NCBI RefSeq assembly: GCF_009618275.1
Contig: NZ_WIAD01000033.1
Location: 1-63,923 of the forward strand
DNA length: 63,923 nt
Direction of reading: 5' to 3'
DNA from: Roseimaritima sediminicola
GTDB taxonomy: Bacteria > Planctomycetota > Planctomycetia > Pirellulales > Pirellulaceae
The notes below the pieces were generated by a model. That model saw only the letters and a list, made by a program, of their open reading frames with translations. It did no database searches and was not told the origin of the DNA. Each line of letters opens with the position of its first letter. The stretch's first letter is position 1. This document shows, piece after piece, positions 38,483 to 48,060 of this stretch. A program made the translations under genes and the position numbers.

Positions 38483-39289
38483 TCAATCCAGCTGCGCACT
38501 CAATCGCCGCAGGGCTTCGGGCATCAGGTCCGGAACCACCTGGTGCGGGCCGTCGATCCAGGGGGCCAGCTGGTGGGCGTCGCCGCCGGTCAGCAGCACG
38601 GTCAACGGCTGGCCGGATTGTTTGCGCAGCCGGGCGACCGTGGCGTTGACCGCGGCGCTGCAGGCGGTGTACACGCCGGTCAGGATCGCGGCGGCCGTAT
38701 CGGTGCCGGGGTAGGCGATCGGCGGAGCGGCCGCCTGCCAATCCGCTTGCAGCAGGGGCTGTACCGCTGGCGTCAGTCCGGCGGTGTACTGTCCCAGAGC
38801 TCGAACCTGCATCCTCAGCCCGGGCAGGATCGCACCGCCGCGAAACACACCCTGACAATCGGTCCAGTCGATCGTCAGTGCGGAACCGGCGTCGGCCACG
38901 ATCGTCGCGGCTCGCTGTCGCTGCCAGCCGGCCCAACTGGTCAGCAACCGATCGACGCCCACGGCGCCGCGGTCGGGCAGGGCGGTGTCGATGGGCACGT
39001 CACCAGCGACGAGCGAACGCAGCCGATCCTCGCTGAATCGCAGCCGCAGGAATTCCGTCAGGCGGAGGTAGGCCGGGCGGTGCACACTGGCGATCAACCA
39101 GCCGATTTCGGCGTCGCTGCCCAGAAGGTCGCGAGCATCCTGCAGACGCTGGACCCGCCACGACTCCAGAACCTGCAGGCAGGCGGTCTGGGCGATGGGC
39201 AAGTGCAGCCCAGGATCGTGGGGTCGCTGCAAGGCCCAGCACTTGATCGCGGTGTTGCCCACGTCGACCCCGATCCAAAACCGCTTCAC
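38483..39289 (-). CDS. coaX: Type III pantothenate kinase
   Basis: The first step of coenzyme A synthesis, phosphorylating pantothenate. The 268-aa protein has the ASKHA fold signatures: [14 protein letters not shown] (phosphate 1), [24 protein letters not shown] and [12 protein letters not shown]. The type III form is insensitive to CoA feedback. Its start overlaps the obg stop (ATGA), so the genes are coupled. Confidence 0.93.
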   Translation of the reverse strand: MKRFWIGVDVGNTAIKCWALQRPHDPGLHLPIAQTACLQVLESWRVQRLQDARDLLGSDAEIGWLIASVHRPAYLRLTEFLRLRFSEDRLRSLVAGDVPIDTALPDRGAVGVDRLLTSWAGWQRQRAATIVADAGSALTIDWTDCQGVFRGGAILPGLRMQVRALGQYTAGLTPAVQPLLQADWQAAAPPIAYPGTDTAAAILTGVYTACSAAVNATVARLRKQSGQPLTVLLTGGDAHQLAPWIDGPHQVVPDLMPEALRRLSAQLD

Positions 39290-40488
39290 CGCCGCTTCTC
39301 TCCCTCAACATCCTTGGCTTGGTGTTCGTCCGACAAACCGGCGGTGGGTCCGGCCAAATGCGGTGGCAAACGGCGGGGCGTTTTTACAGCGGTGTCCGCG
39401 TCCGTAGCGCCCGAACCGCTTCCAGAGGGTTCAGCGGCCCCTGGCTGGGCTGGGGATGACGGCGCGTCGGACGATGCGTCGTGCCGCGGCGCGTCGGCCT
39501 GCGATTGCTTGACCGCCTCGGCCACCTCCTGCAACAACTGCCGCAGGCCGTCGCCGGTCACGGCGCTGATCCGGTGAACCGGACGCCCGATGTGCTCGCC
39601 GAGTGCCGCCTGGACTTCGTCGCTGCCGGGTAGTTCGGCCTTGGTCACCGCGACGATCTCGGGGCGGGCGGCCAACTGCTGGCTGTACGCCTCCAGTTCG
39701 CCGCGGATGGAAATATAATTCTGCAGCGGATCCGTCTGGTCGGTGGGCTGGGGTTCGACCAAGTGCAGCAGGATGCCGGCTCGTTCGACGTGTCGCAGGA
39801 ACTCGTGTCCCAGGCCCACGCCCTGGCTGGCCCCGTCGATCAGTCCCGGGATATCGGCCAGGACGAAAGAACGCTGGGCATCGACTCGCACCATTCCCAG
39901 GTTCGGGAACTTGGTGGTAAACGGATAATCGGCGATCTCCGGCCGCGCCTTGCTCAACCGGCTCAGCAGCGTGCTCTTGCCGGCGTTGGGTTTACCGACC
40001 AGCCCCACGTCGGCGATCGACTTCAGTTCCAGAATCACCGCTCGGGTCTCGCCGGGTTCGCCGGGTGTGGCTTGCCGCGGGGCCTGGTTGGTGGAGCTTT
40101 TGAAATGCGTATTGCCGTATCCGCCTTTGCCACCGCGGGCGATCACGATCGAATCGCCGGGCTGAATCAGGTCTTTGATCACAAACCCCTGTTCGGCATC
40201 GATCACGGCGGTCCCCGGCGGAACGCTCAGATCCAGGTCTTTGCCGTTGCGGCCGTGACGTCCGGAACCCTGGCCGGGGGTGCCCTTGGTGGCTTTCCAG
40301 AAATGGCGTCCGCCGAATTCCGCCAAGCTGTTGACGCCCTTGCGAGCGGTCAGGATCACGCTGCCGCCACGGCCCCCGTTGCCGCCATCGGGGCCGCCTT
40401 TGGGCACGTACATCTCGCGGCGAAAACTCACGCAACCATCACCGCCCTTGCCGGCCTGCAGCTCGATCTTGACTCTGTCGACAAACAT
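39286..40488 (-). CDS. obg: Obg GTPase
   Basis: A ribosome-associated GTPase. The 400-aa protein has the glycine-rich Obg fold (about 1-155: [38 protein letters not shown]) and a GTPase domain with [17 protein letters not shown] (G1), [14 protein letters not shown] (G2), [12 protein letters not shown] (G3), VVTKAELPG (G4 with A in place of D, TKAE for NKxD) and [12 protein letters not shown] (G5). After residue 320 comes a Pro/Ala/Ser-rich tail instead of an OCT domain. ATG 40488 ([10 protein letters not shown]) was chosen over ATG 40509. Confidence 0.95.
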   Translation of the reverse strand: MFVDRVKIELQAGKGGDGCVSFRREMYVPKGGPDGGNGGRGGSVILTARKGVNSLAEFGGRHFWKATKGTPGQGSGRHGRNGKDLDLSVPPGTAVIDAEQGFVIKDLIQPGDSIVIARGGKGGYGNTHFKSSTNQAPRQATPGEPGETRAVILELKSIADVGLVGKPNAGKSTLLSRLSKARPEIADYPFTTKFPNLGMVRVDAQRSFVLADIPGLIDGASQGVGLGHEFLRHVERAGILLHLVEPQPTDQTDPLQNYISIRGELEAYSQQLAARPEIVAVTKAELPGSDEVQAALGEHIGRPVHRISAVTGDGLRQLLQEVAEAVKQSQADAPRHDASSDAPSSPAQPGAAEPSGSGSGATDADTAVKTPRRLPPHLAGPTAGLSDEHQAKDVEGEKRR

Positions 40489-40626
40489 GTCTCGTTCCAC
40501 CAATGACAAAAGGCCGTTCCGCGCGAATGCTGACGCGCGAACCGGCCCGGTGATTTCAGCCTCGCAGGCTTGTTTTGTTCTCGATCGCAGCGTCGGCCGC
40601 TGCGGCCTCGAGCTCGAGACCGCCGC

Positions 40627-40872
40627 CTAGGCGACGTCGACGTTCACGCGGCGACCCTTGCGATCGAACCGCACCACGCCTTCGGTCAAAGCAAACAGGG
40701 TGTAATCGTTGCCGATTCCCACGTTGCGACCGGCGTGGAATTTCGTGCCTACCTGGCGAACCAGGATGCTGCCGGGGGTCACCGCTTGGCCACCAAAACG
40801 CTTCACTCCACGACGCTGGGCGTTACTGTCGCGACCGTTGCGGCTGGAGCCCTGTCCTTTCTTATGTGCCAT
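40627..40872 (-). CDS. rpmA: Ribosomal protein L27
   Basis: An 81-aa 50S protein. It begins [20 protein letters not shown], the N-terminal tail reaching the peptidyl transferase centre, then [19 protein letters not shown]. The ATG at 40872 is fixed by the family N-terminus; there is no leader peptide to be cleaved. obg follows after 138 bp. The usual partner rplU is not in this window upstream; the next upstream gene is an unrelated exported protein. Confidence 0.97.
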   Translation of the reverse strand: MAHKKGQGSSRNGRDSNAQRRGVKRFGGQAVTPGSILVRQVGTKFHAGRNVGIGNDYTLFALTEGVVRFDRKGRRVNVDVA

Positions 40873-41063
40873 CTTTCTGCCGTATCTCTCTTTTGCCGAA
40901 CTGCTTCGATCTAAATGTATTAAATATCTTGATTGCGTTGAACGTCTTGCCCGTTCCAGCCAACGTCCTGCGACAGAGGCCGGAAACAAACGTTTCCCCG
41001 ATGGGAAGCTCGTGCTTCGTACCGTTCCGCAGCAACGCGACTCGCGGTATCGGGTGTAGCAGA

Positions 41064-42053
41064 CTAGCGATAAACCCACTGATAATCAAGCCGCTTGTCC
41101 AGACCGTACTGGTCCAAAATGTACTGATGCTCCTGTTCATCGGTATAGGCCGGCACGCCAAAGCGGATCAGATCGTCGACCTGCTGGACCGTATCGCCGG
41201 GCCGAAAGAAGTTCAGCTGCAGCGTTTTCTTGCGAATCGTGACCTCGCCGGCGTCGTCCTCTTCCCGCTCGAAAGCGTTGGTCAGCCCGGAAACGAAGAC
41301 CGAAAAGAAGTCGATATTCGCATCGACATCTTCCCAGGTGGCCACCCCCCACACGCCCGGGGCCGCGGGGTCACTGCTGCGGGGGATCGGCACGGTGCTG
41401 ATCTCCACCGTGTTGTACAGCGGTGCGGTGATCTTTTCGCGCATGGCGATCTTGGATTTGACCGCCGGCAAGATCCGGTCGAGATATTCCTTGCCGCTGG
41501 TGTGGTCGGCCAGGACCAGCAGGGGAATGAAGCGACGCGACTTGTAACTGATCGCTTCGATCCGGCCGTAGGGCGAATCGGTGGTGCTATCGGCGGCGGC
41601 CCGCAGATCGCCGCCCAGATAACGCACGCGGAACACCATGTACCAGATCAGCTTCCGCTTCATCCGGTTGTTGGGCTGGGGCACGTCGACGTAGATCTGC
41701 CGCAGCGGCTTGAAGGAGAACTCCAGGCTGTACACCTCGCGGCGCAGGATGACGTGCTGGGCCATCTCCGGCAGGGTTCGCGTCCGCGGATCGCTGTTGG
41801 GTCGCCCATCGGTAAAATCGGGCGCCTTCCACTGGATTTCCGGATGGGCCGAGATGAACTCGCGCAGCGTGATCGGGCCGGTGAAGGTTTCTTCCGCTTC
41901 GGGCTGGGGCGGGATCACCCGCACGGTACCGGGCGCGAAACGGGTCTCTTCGACACGCACTTCCGGCAGATCGGAATCCTGGGCGGCCGAGGAACCGGCG
42001 AGCGTCGCGACCAGAGTCAGGGCAACAAGCGGCAAGGAGCGGGTCAGGGTCAT
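41064..42053 (-). CDS. Exported protein of unknown function
   Basis: A 329-aa protein with a signal peptide ([20 protein letters not shown]). The mature region ([20 protein letters not shown], then [11 protein letters not shown] and [19 protein letters not shown]) is a beta-rich pattern I have no name for. ATG 42053 gives the signal; an upstream frame of 66 residues is basic and discarded. It lies upstream of rpmA by 191 bp. Function unknown. Confidence 0.75.
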   Translation of the reverse strand: MTLTRSLPLVALTLVATLAGSSAAQDSDLPEVRVEETRFAPGTVRVIPPQPEAEETFTGPITLREFISAHPEIQWKAPDFTDGRPNSDPRTRTLPEMAQHVILRREVYSLEFSFKPLRQIYVDVPQPNNRMKRKLIWYMVFRVRYLGGDLRAAADSTTDSPYGRIEAISYKSRRFIPLLVLADHTSGKEYLDRILPAVKSKIAMREKITAPLYNTVEISTVPIPRSSDPAAPGVWGVATWEDVDANIDFFSVFVSGLTNAFEREEDDAGEVTIRKKTLQLNFFRPGDTVQQVDDLIRFGVPAYTDEQEHQYILDQYGLDKRLDYQWVYR

Positions 42054-42215
42054 ACAAACGACCAACAGGGCTGGATGGATGAGAACGGGTAACCGAGGGA
42101 GGTGAGGAAGCCGGCCGCACGCACCGCCAAAAGTCGGTCGCCACCGATGCCTCCACCCTAGTTTAACTCGCCGTGACCACACTCCCCGCTTTTCTTGCTG
42201 AGAATCGCGGCCAAA

Positions 42216-42239
42216 GTGCCGCGGGCTTCCAGGCTGTGA
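42216..42239 (-). repeat. Degenerate family B copy
   Basis: GCGGGCTTCCAGGCTGTGA, a variant of the family B core with the arms changed. It lies 24 nt from the stop of the next minus-strand gene. Confidence 0.4.
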
Positions 42240-42263
42240 AGATGATGCCACGGGCTCGCTGCG

Positions 42264-43745
42264 CTAGCGGCGGGTGTTGCGTTCTGGAGCGTTCAGGCTT
42301 TCGGGGCCGCCGCGGCTGGCCGTCTGCTCGCTGGCCTTAGCGGCTGCGGGCGAGTCCGTTTCTTGATTCGACGCTTCTTCGCTGGCCAGATCAATAAACC
42401 GCAGCGATTGGACGAATTGCTCGTCGGCGCCGCCGAACGCTTCGATTTTATCAGCAGCCAACGTAAAGGTGGCCAAGAGCCGGCGACCCGTATCATCGCT
42501 ACAGTGCGCAAAGACCCACTGCACCGGCACGCCCTGAACGGCCCCCAGAGCGTGCAGCCGAACGATTCGCAGCCCGCTGCTGTTGACTTCCTCGTCCGCC
42601 CGCAAGAATTCGCTGAACTGCTTGCCCAGGGACTGGCGGATGTCGGCCTGCAAGCCTTCCAGGGTGATCTGGACGCCGGGTTCGAGCGACGGCAGGTGTC
42701 GCACGTCGCACTGAGCGATATCGCGGTCGTCGCGCACCATCCGCATCCGCGACAGGCTCTTCGACTGGCGGATCATCTGCCAGTGACGGTCCATCAGCAC
42801 CCCGTACCGGCCCGGCGTGCTGTACAGATTGACCAGCAGCTTTTCGACCGGCGGCTCGGCGGGCAGGGGCCGGTCCGAAACGTGCGTTGCCTTGTCCAAA
42901 GGTTTGCGGACCATCTTAATCGTGGCCGCGATCTCGAAGCCAGGTTCGGCTTTGCCGATCTCGCGCTGCTCCCGCAGTGCCAACGCCACCCAGGTACAGG
43001 TGCGACTGTGCAGATCGAAGGTGATTTTGCCGGCCAGGTCGATCTCGGTGGGCACGCCGGCCACCGATCCCTGCACCTTTCCTTTCAACTGCAGCTTCGC
43101 CGCGTCGGCGTCCAGTCCGACCAGCGTCCCTTGCACGTCGCTGTCCTGAACCGCGTCCAGATCCAGCACGTCGGCCAGGGCGTCGCGATCCAGGGCATAG
43201 CTTTCGCCTTGGGCGATGGCATCGGCGGGCAACCAGCGGCTGACCGCCATGCTGTTCATCGGCAGGTGCAACAGGTTCAGCTCTTCATGGGTCAGATACG
43301 CCGACGTGGCATAGCGGACGCAGGCCCCTTGGCCTAGATGAGCGGCGACATGACGTGCCGAATCCCGCAGGTCGATCCGCTGCGGCGTTCCGGCGGTTTC
43401 TCCCTCGCTGAGCGCCTCGTAGTAGTAACGGCGGGAGCGGGTCGCGGTTTGGGCATTATCCCGATACAAACGCTCCTCGTAGTCGGTGACCGACGAGAAG
43501 TCCAGCGGCAACTGACGAGCCTGCTTCTTGGAAACCAGCTCGTTGCGAGCCAGATTGACGTTGCCCTGCAAATCCATTTCGATCCGCACGCGGAACAGAT
43601 CGTGGTTCGCCGGTCGCAACGTGACGCGGCGTCCAGGACCTATCTTGCCACGCCCTTCGTCGGCGTGACCGAGGCGGGGTGTGGAGCCGGCCGCCAGCGA
43701 AACCGCGGCCAAACCATTCAGCAGAAAATGACGACGTCGAATCAT
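42264..43745 (-). CDS. Tat-type exported protein of unknown function
   Basis: A 493-aa protein with a twin-arginine-like start (MIRRRHFLLNGLAAVSLAAG). The mature part has RVTLRPANHDLFRVRIEMDL, VSKKQARQLPLDFSSVTDYE and later VPVQWVFAHCSDDTGRRLLA. It is mostly beta-like with a Ser/Thr/Ala-rich tail. ATG 43745 was chosen to place the signal. No family recognised. Confidence 0.75.
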   Translation of the reverse strand: MIRRRHFLLNGLAAVSLAAGSTPRLGHADEGRGKIGPGRRVTLRPANHDLFRVRIEMDLQGNVNLARNELVSKKQARQLPLDFSSVTDYEERLYRDNAQTATRSRRYYYEALSEGETAGTPQRIDLRDSARHVAAHLGQGACVRYATSAYLTHEELNLLHLPMNSMAVSRWLPADAIAQGESYALDRDALADVLDLDAVQDSDVQGTLVGLDADAAKLQLKGKVQGSVAGVPTEIDLAGKITFDLHSRTCTWVALALREQREIGKAEPGFEIAATIKMVRKPLDKATHVSDRPLPAEPPVEKLLVNLYSTPGRYGVLMDRHWQMIRQSKSLSRMRMVRDDRDIAQCDVRHLPSLEPGVQITLEGLQADIRQSLGKQFSEFLRADEEVNSSGLRIVRLHALGAVQGVPVQWVFAHCSDDTGRRLLATFTLAADKIEAFGGADEQFVQSLRFIDLASEEASNQETDSPAAAKASEQTASRGGPESLNAPERNTRR

Positions 43746-44384
43746 GCGAACCGTTCCATTTGACAAGGCCCCAGTGAACTCCACTAGCAAAGATCGGCCG
43801 GCGGTACGGGGCCGCTCCACCGAAAACCGGCTGCCACTGACTGCCGAAATGGCGGACTGTATCTTTTTGAGACAAGTAAAGCTTTCAAACCAATGAAGCC
43901 TTTACAAAAACGAACACCTCTCAGGAACCACTTGGCGGTGGGAAAACGCCGCAACTTGTTGGTTTTCCCGGGGTTTTATAAGCATTCCACGGCGGGCCGC
44001 GGCGATTTTGAAGGTTTGGCCCAGAATTTCCTACGTTTATCTAGTCAGTCGGGTGACAGCCTGCCGCGCACGCGGCACGGACGAAATGAACCAACACGGT
44101 CGCAACGGTGCAATAAAGCACGCTAAACTGTTTCCTCACCGGAACTTGAGTTAATTCTGCGAACCGTTTTGCGGTTATGGAGTCTAAGGAATAGAAACCC
44201 AACGACGCGTTTTACGCGTAACATGAGTAGAGCGGCCGGCAAGGAGCCGGTCGTCTGAAGAAGAAGAGGTTTGGCGCTTCACGAGGAAGCGTTCCCCGGG
44301 CTAACTGAGCATTGGTCGAGCGACCCGCCGGGGTCGCAAGGAAGTTTCGACAGGAGATGCTCCCAGACTGGGAAAGAGACTGCG
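43746..44384. other. Long leader region of the sigma factor gene, with hairpins
   Basis: No gene is supported. Short hairpins AACCG-TTTTG-CGGTT (about 44160-44176), ACGCG-TTTTA-CGCGT (about 44203-44220) and GGCCGGC-AAGGA-GCCGGTC (about 44234-44254) follow one another and precede a purine-rich GAAGAAGAAGAGG. This suggests a structured 5' leader. Confidence 0.5.
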
Positions 44385-46055
44385 ATGCACGAAGAATATC
44401 GCGACGACAACGTCAAACAACTGCGCGACCAACAGGTCCGTTTCGCTCCCCGCGCCAAGAAATTGGAACAAGCGGCCAGAGCTGAGCAATTGCTGTCGGA
44501 ATTGGACGACTCGCGGCAGTACGCGTTCAATTTCGTCTGCTTCCGGATCACCGACTATCGGCCTGAAACGCCGACGCGGCGGACGATCCGTGGAGCGGAC
44601 CTGCGGCATGACCTGCGGCTGTTCGTCGAAGACATGTCCGATGCGGCCGAAGTTCGGATCGAAGAGGCCCAGGAATTGGTGCATACGGTCAGCGATCTCA
44701 GCCGGATGTTTAATGTATCGACCAAGACGATCAGCCGTTGGCGCGACCAGGGTTTGGTCAGCCGCCGGTTTCTCGTCGGCGGGCGCAAACGCGTGGGCTT
44801 TTTGCAAAGCAGTGTGGATCGGTTTATCGCTCAGAACCGCGACCGCATCCGCCGCGGCGAACGCTTCAGCCAACTGACCGATGAGGAGAAGGGCGAGATC
44901 ATCGAGCGCGGCCGGCAGATGGCCGAAGGCGGTGCCAGCCTCTCGGAAGTGACCCGGCAATTGGCCGCTCAGATGAAGCGGAGCCCGGAGACGGTGCGTT
45001 ATACGCTGAAGAATTACGACGCGGAAAACGCCGCTCTGGCGATCTTCCCCAACCACCGCAGTACCCTGACCGAGGAAGACAAACGATCGATCTTCCAGCA
45101 GTATCACCGCGGGGCGACCGTCTCGCAGCTGAGCAAACGCTACGGCCGCTCGCGCAGCCGCCTGCAACGGATCCTGTTGGACGTGCGGGTTGCGCGGACG
45201 ATGGAGCTGCCGCTGGACTACATGTACAACGAGGATTTCGAAGACGCTTCGCGGCGCGAGGAATTCTTGGGCGAGATGCCGGCGGCCGAGAAGGCGACGC
45301 GGAAACCTCGCGTCCCCAGCGGCCTGCCGCCCTACCTGGCCGCGTTGTACGACGTACCGCTGCTGACTCGCGAGCAGGAATACCACCTGTTCCGCAAGAT
45401 GAACTACTTGAAGCATCTGGCCAGTCAGTTGCGTGACGGGCTGGACCGCACCGACGACCGTTCGGCGACCATGGACGAGATCCATCGGCTGTACGAACGC
45501 GCTGTGGCGGTCAAGAACAAGATCGTGCAGTCCAACCTGCGGTTGGTCGTTTCGATCGCTAAGCGGCACATGAACAGCACCGACGATTTCTTTGCGTTGG
45601 TCAGCGATGGCAATATGTCGCTGATCCGAGCTGCCGAGAAATTCGACTACGGTCGCGGCAACAAGTTCAGCACGTATGCGACGTGGGCGATCATGAAGAA
45701 CTTCGCTCGGACGATTCCTTCGGAGTTCAAGCATCGCGATCGGTTCCGCACGACGACCGAAGAACTGTTTCTGGCGCAGCGTGACGACCGCACCAACCCG
45801 TTTTTGGAAGAGTCGTCGCAGCGGCAGCGGCAGCGGGAAGTGGGCCGCATCCTGAATCGGCTGGACGAGCGAGAGCAGAAGATCATCAGCGCTCGCTTTG
45901 GGCTGACCAAGGGCAGCGAGCCGCTGACGTTGAAGGAGGTGGGCGAAGAGATGGGTGTGACCAAAGAACGGATCCGCCAGCTCGAGGCCCGCGCCTTGCT
46001 GAAGCTGCGAGAAGCTGCCGCCGACGCCAAAATCGACGTCGACCTAGGCAACTAA
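44385..46055 (+). CDS. Sigma-70 family factor with three N-terminal helix-turn-helix-like modules
   Basis: A 556-aa sigma factor. Region 1.2 is near 317-355 (YLAALYDVPLLTREQEYHLF), region 2 near 383-450 (VVSIAKRHMNSTDDFFALVS, then KFDYGRGNKFSTYATWAIMK), and region 4 near 493-545 (LDEREQKIISARFGL; LKEVGEEMGVTKERIRQLEA). I see no clear region 3. Before region 1.2 lie three possible DNA-binding helices: about 101-148 (SDLSRMFNVSTKTISRWRDQ, MerR/excisionase-like), about 185-212 (SEVTRQLAAQMKRSPETVRY) and about 245-270 (VSQLSKRYGRSRSRLQRIL). GGGAAAGAG precedes ATG 44385. The primary sigma of the cell cannot be told from this alone. Confidence 0.88.
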   Translation: MHEEYRDDNVKQLRDQQVRFAPRAKKLEQAARAEQLLSELDDSRQYAFNFVCFRITDYRPETPTRRTIRGADLRHDLRLFVEDMSDAAEVRIEEAQELVHTVSDLSRMFNVSTKTISRWRDQGLVSRRFLVGGRKRVGFLQSSVDRFIAQNRDRIRRGERFSQLTDEEKGEIIERGRQMAEGGASLSEVTRQLAAQMKRSPETVRYTLKNYDAENAALAIFPNHRSTLTEEDKRSIFQQYHRGATVSQLSKRYGRSRSRLQRILLDVRVARTMELPLDYMYNEDFEDASRREEFLGEMPAAEKATRKPRVPSGLPPYLAALYDVPLLTREQEYHLFRKMNYLKHLASQLRDGLDRTDDRSATMDEIHRLYERAVAVKNKIVQSNLRLVVSIAKRHMNSTDDFFALVSDGNMSLIRAAEKFDYGRGNKFSTYATWAIMKNFARTIPSEFKHRDRFRTTTEELFLAQRDDRTNPFLEESSQRQRQREVGRILNRLDEREQKIISARFGLTKGSEPLTLKEVGEEMGVTKERIRQLEARALLKLREAAADAKIDVDLGN

Positions 46056-46082
46056 CGCCGCGTCGCAAGATGCGTGTAGTGG

Positions 46083-46520
46083 TATTCGCCCCACAGGGGC
46101 AGTCCTATGTCAGCCCAGGGCATCGCCCTGGGGCCCCGCCGAATCGGCGGATGACAAGCCCCAACGGGGCGGCCCTACGTCGCTTCTGTTGCCTCGCCCA
46201 GTCCACGGTCCCCTGCCGTCGCTCCGCGACTCCCGACCTATCTTTGGAGCCTCCTACCTCGGACTGGCGTCCGAGGCTATCAACTGCCATCGCTTCGCGA
46301 TTCAGTGCAGCTAGCAAAATTGCTACGTATGCACTGTCCCCGCCTGTGTCTGTCGCCTCTCCGAGGCTTTGCATGGTCTTTCTGCAGCAGCCGGTGGTTA
46401 CACCACCGGCAAAGAGCTGTCGCCGCTCTGCGGCTAGAACCTCCGGTTCTCGGCGAATCACCGATCGGGGGCAGAACAACCGACCGGAGACCACCGATCG
46501 GGGACAGTGTAGCGATTCCG
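46083..46520. repeat. Composite repeat region between convergent genes
   Basis: Holds several hairpins: CCCAGGGC-ATC-GCCCTGGG near 46113-46131, a CCGCCGA/TCGGCGG stem near 46137-46151, and GGCCGCCCC-like stretches. ACCGATCGGGG appears twice near 46460 and 46491. Repeats of this type are common between planctomycete genes. Short frames here are not believed. Confidence 0.6.
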
Positions 46521-46529
46521 GCTCTCGGC

Positions 46530-47912
46530 CTAGCTGTTCCACCACCAGCGGTCCGATTCGCTCGCTGCGGCGGTTTGCTGCGTTTCGGTTAGTGTCTCGC
46601 TCACCTGCTGCTTGGAAACGACTTCGAAAGCATTGATGCTGACGCCGCCCGAGGCGCTCACCGTCCAGCCTTGGTTACCGCGGACGAAGCTGCAGTGCGG
46701 CTCGATCGCTCGCGGCACCTCCAGCGAACTGGTTTCCACAATCGGCTCTTCGCCTCGCAGCACGGCCAGATCGCATCCGGCTCGCTGGTCGAGTTGTTCC
46801 TGAGTGATCAGGGTCGCGATCACCGACAGATCCATCAGGTTCCGCAGCTCGCCAAAGACGGCTTGCTCGGCAGCCAGTTCCGGGTACTTCTCGGTCATCA
46901 ACGTCGCCCACTGCTGGGCGATCTTGTTGGCTCGTCCGGCCTGTTCGACGTTTCCATCGGCCAACAACCGGTCGCTCTCGGTCAACGTCTTGACGCCTTG
47001 TCCGCTGATCCGCCACGCCAAACGGTCTTCGCTCCGTTCGAGGGCGTCGTAATTGGTGGTCATCCACCAGCGCGGGTTGGTCGAAGCCGATTGGCGTTGG
47101 TTCTTGGCCATGGCCATGTAGCTGGGCAGGCCTTGCACCGGAGCGTCGGCGAGCTGCATGGCGATGCGTTTCATTTCAAAATCCGCGGCGACAAGGACGC
47201 GAGCGAAACGGCTGTCGGCCGGCACGCCATTGAGTTTGACGGTCTGCGGTCCGAAGGCTTCCCGCATGGCCGGCTCGAGCATCCGTGGGTCACGCGTCCC
47301 ACTGCGACGAGCCCGACGCAGCAGAGCGTTCAGCCGCTGGCGACCTTCGGCCGTGGGTTCGATCGAGCAACTGATCCCGGCTTGCCGAGCCATCTCGACC
47401 GATTCCAGGGCCACCATCAAATCCTCGAGCAACAACGTGGGCAGACCGCTGTTCGCCCCGACCACCGAAGCGTCCTCGCGGACTTCCCACGGTTCGGCTG
47501 GTCCGGCCAGCACGATGTCCTGCCGCTCGGGATAGACGAACACGTACTCGACGCGGGTCAGTCCGGCCAGGTAACGGATTTCGTCGGGGAGCGGTTGGTT
47601 TTGCTGTTTGGCGGTGCGGATCGCTTGCTGCAGTTTTGCCAGCGACACCATCCGCAGCTCGGCAGCCTGGGCGAGGTCACCTTGGGGCTGTTCCACCTGC
47701 ACCCGCAACTGATTTAGAAAGGCTTCGCGATCGGCAACCGTCGCGGCTCGCACCATGCCTTGGGCATCGATCATCACCCCACCGACGGCGTTCTGATTAA
47801 AGCCCGACAACCCTGCGTAGGAAAGCACCGTTGATCCCAGCAGGGCGGCGACCACGAGCAGGGTCCGGACGGACCAGATGGGAAAGCCAGACCCGTTGGC
47901 GTGAGGTTTCAT
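46530..47912 (-). CDS. DUF1598 protein
   Basis: A 460-aa planctomycete-specific protein. A membrane/signal segment follows a short N-terminus (VRTLLVVAALLGSTVLSYAG). The DUF1598-like part has YLAGLTRVEYVFVYPERQDI then VLAGPAEPWEV. The C-terminus ends with a Ser/Gln-rich region. ATG 47912 was chosen; GGAG lies 8 nt upstream. The frame extends to 48077 without character. Its role is unknown; it is divergent from the sigma54 activator gene. Confidence 0.85.
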   Translation of the reverse strand: MKPHANGSGFPIWSVRTLLVVAALLGSTVLSYAGLSGFNQNAVGGVMIDAQGMVRAATVADREAFLNQLRVQVEQPQGDLAQAAELRMVSLAKLQQAIRTAKQQNQPLPDEIRYLAGLTRVEYVFVYPERQDIVLAGPAEPWEVREDASVVGANSGLPTLLLEDLMVALESVEMARQAGISCSIEPTAEGRQRLNALLRRARRSGTRDPRMLEPAMREAFGPQTVKLNGVPADSRFARVLVAADFEMKRIAMQLADAPVQGLPSYMAMAKNQRQSASTNPRWWMTTNYDALERSEDRLAWRISGQGVKTLTESDRLLADGNVEQAGRANKIAQQWATLMTEKYPELAAEQAVFGELRNLMDLSVIATLITQEQLDQRAGCDLAVLRGEEPIVETSSLEVPRAIEPHCSFVRGNQGWTVSASGGVSINAFEVVSKQQVSETLTETQQTAAASESDRWWWNS

Positions 47913-48060
47913 GAAGGACTCCGCAGAACAATCACTAGAGGCGTTAGAAATAGGACGAGCAGGCAGTTGCGGGACCATCAACGATGGCAGCAAGTCGCTA
48001 GAATAGTTCGACCCGCAGCCCCTTTCAACAGATCTCTGCCCCTCCAATCCTATCTTTGCC

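Noticed and set aside
43893-44126. Small gene upstream of the sigma factor
   Set aside because: 77-aa frame with a basic, unstructured composition and no ribosome-binding site; the region is better seen as leader.
46070-46636. Gene in the 46.1-46.6 kb gap
   Set aside because: The region is built of hairpins and direct repeats, and the frame shows no family features.
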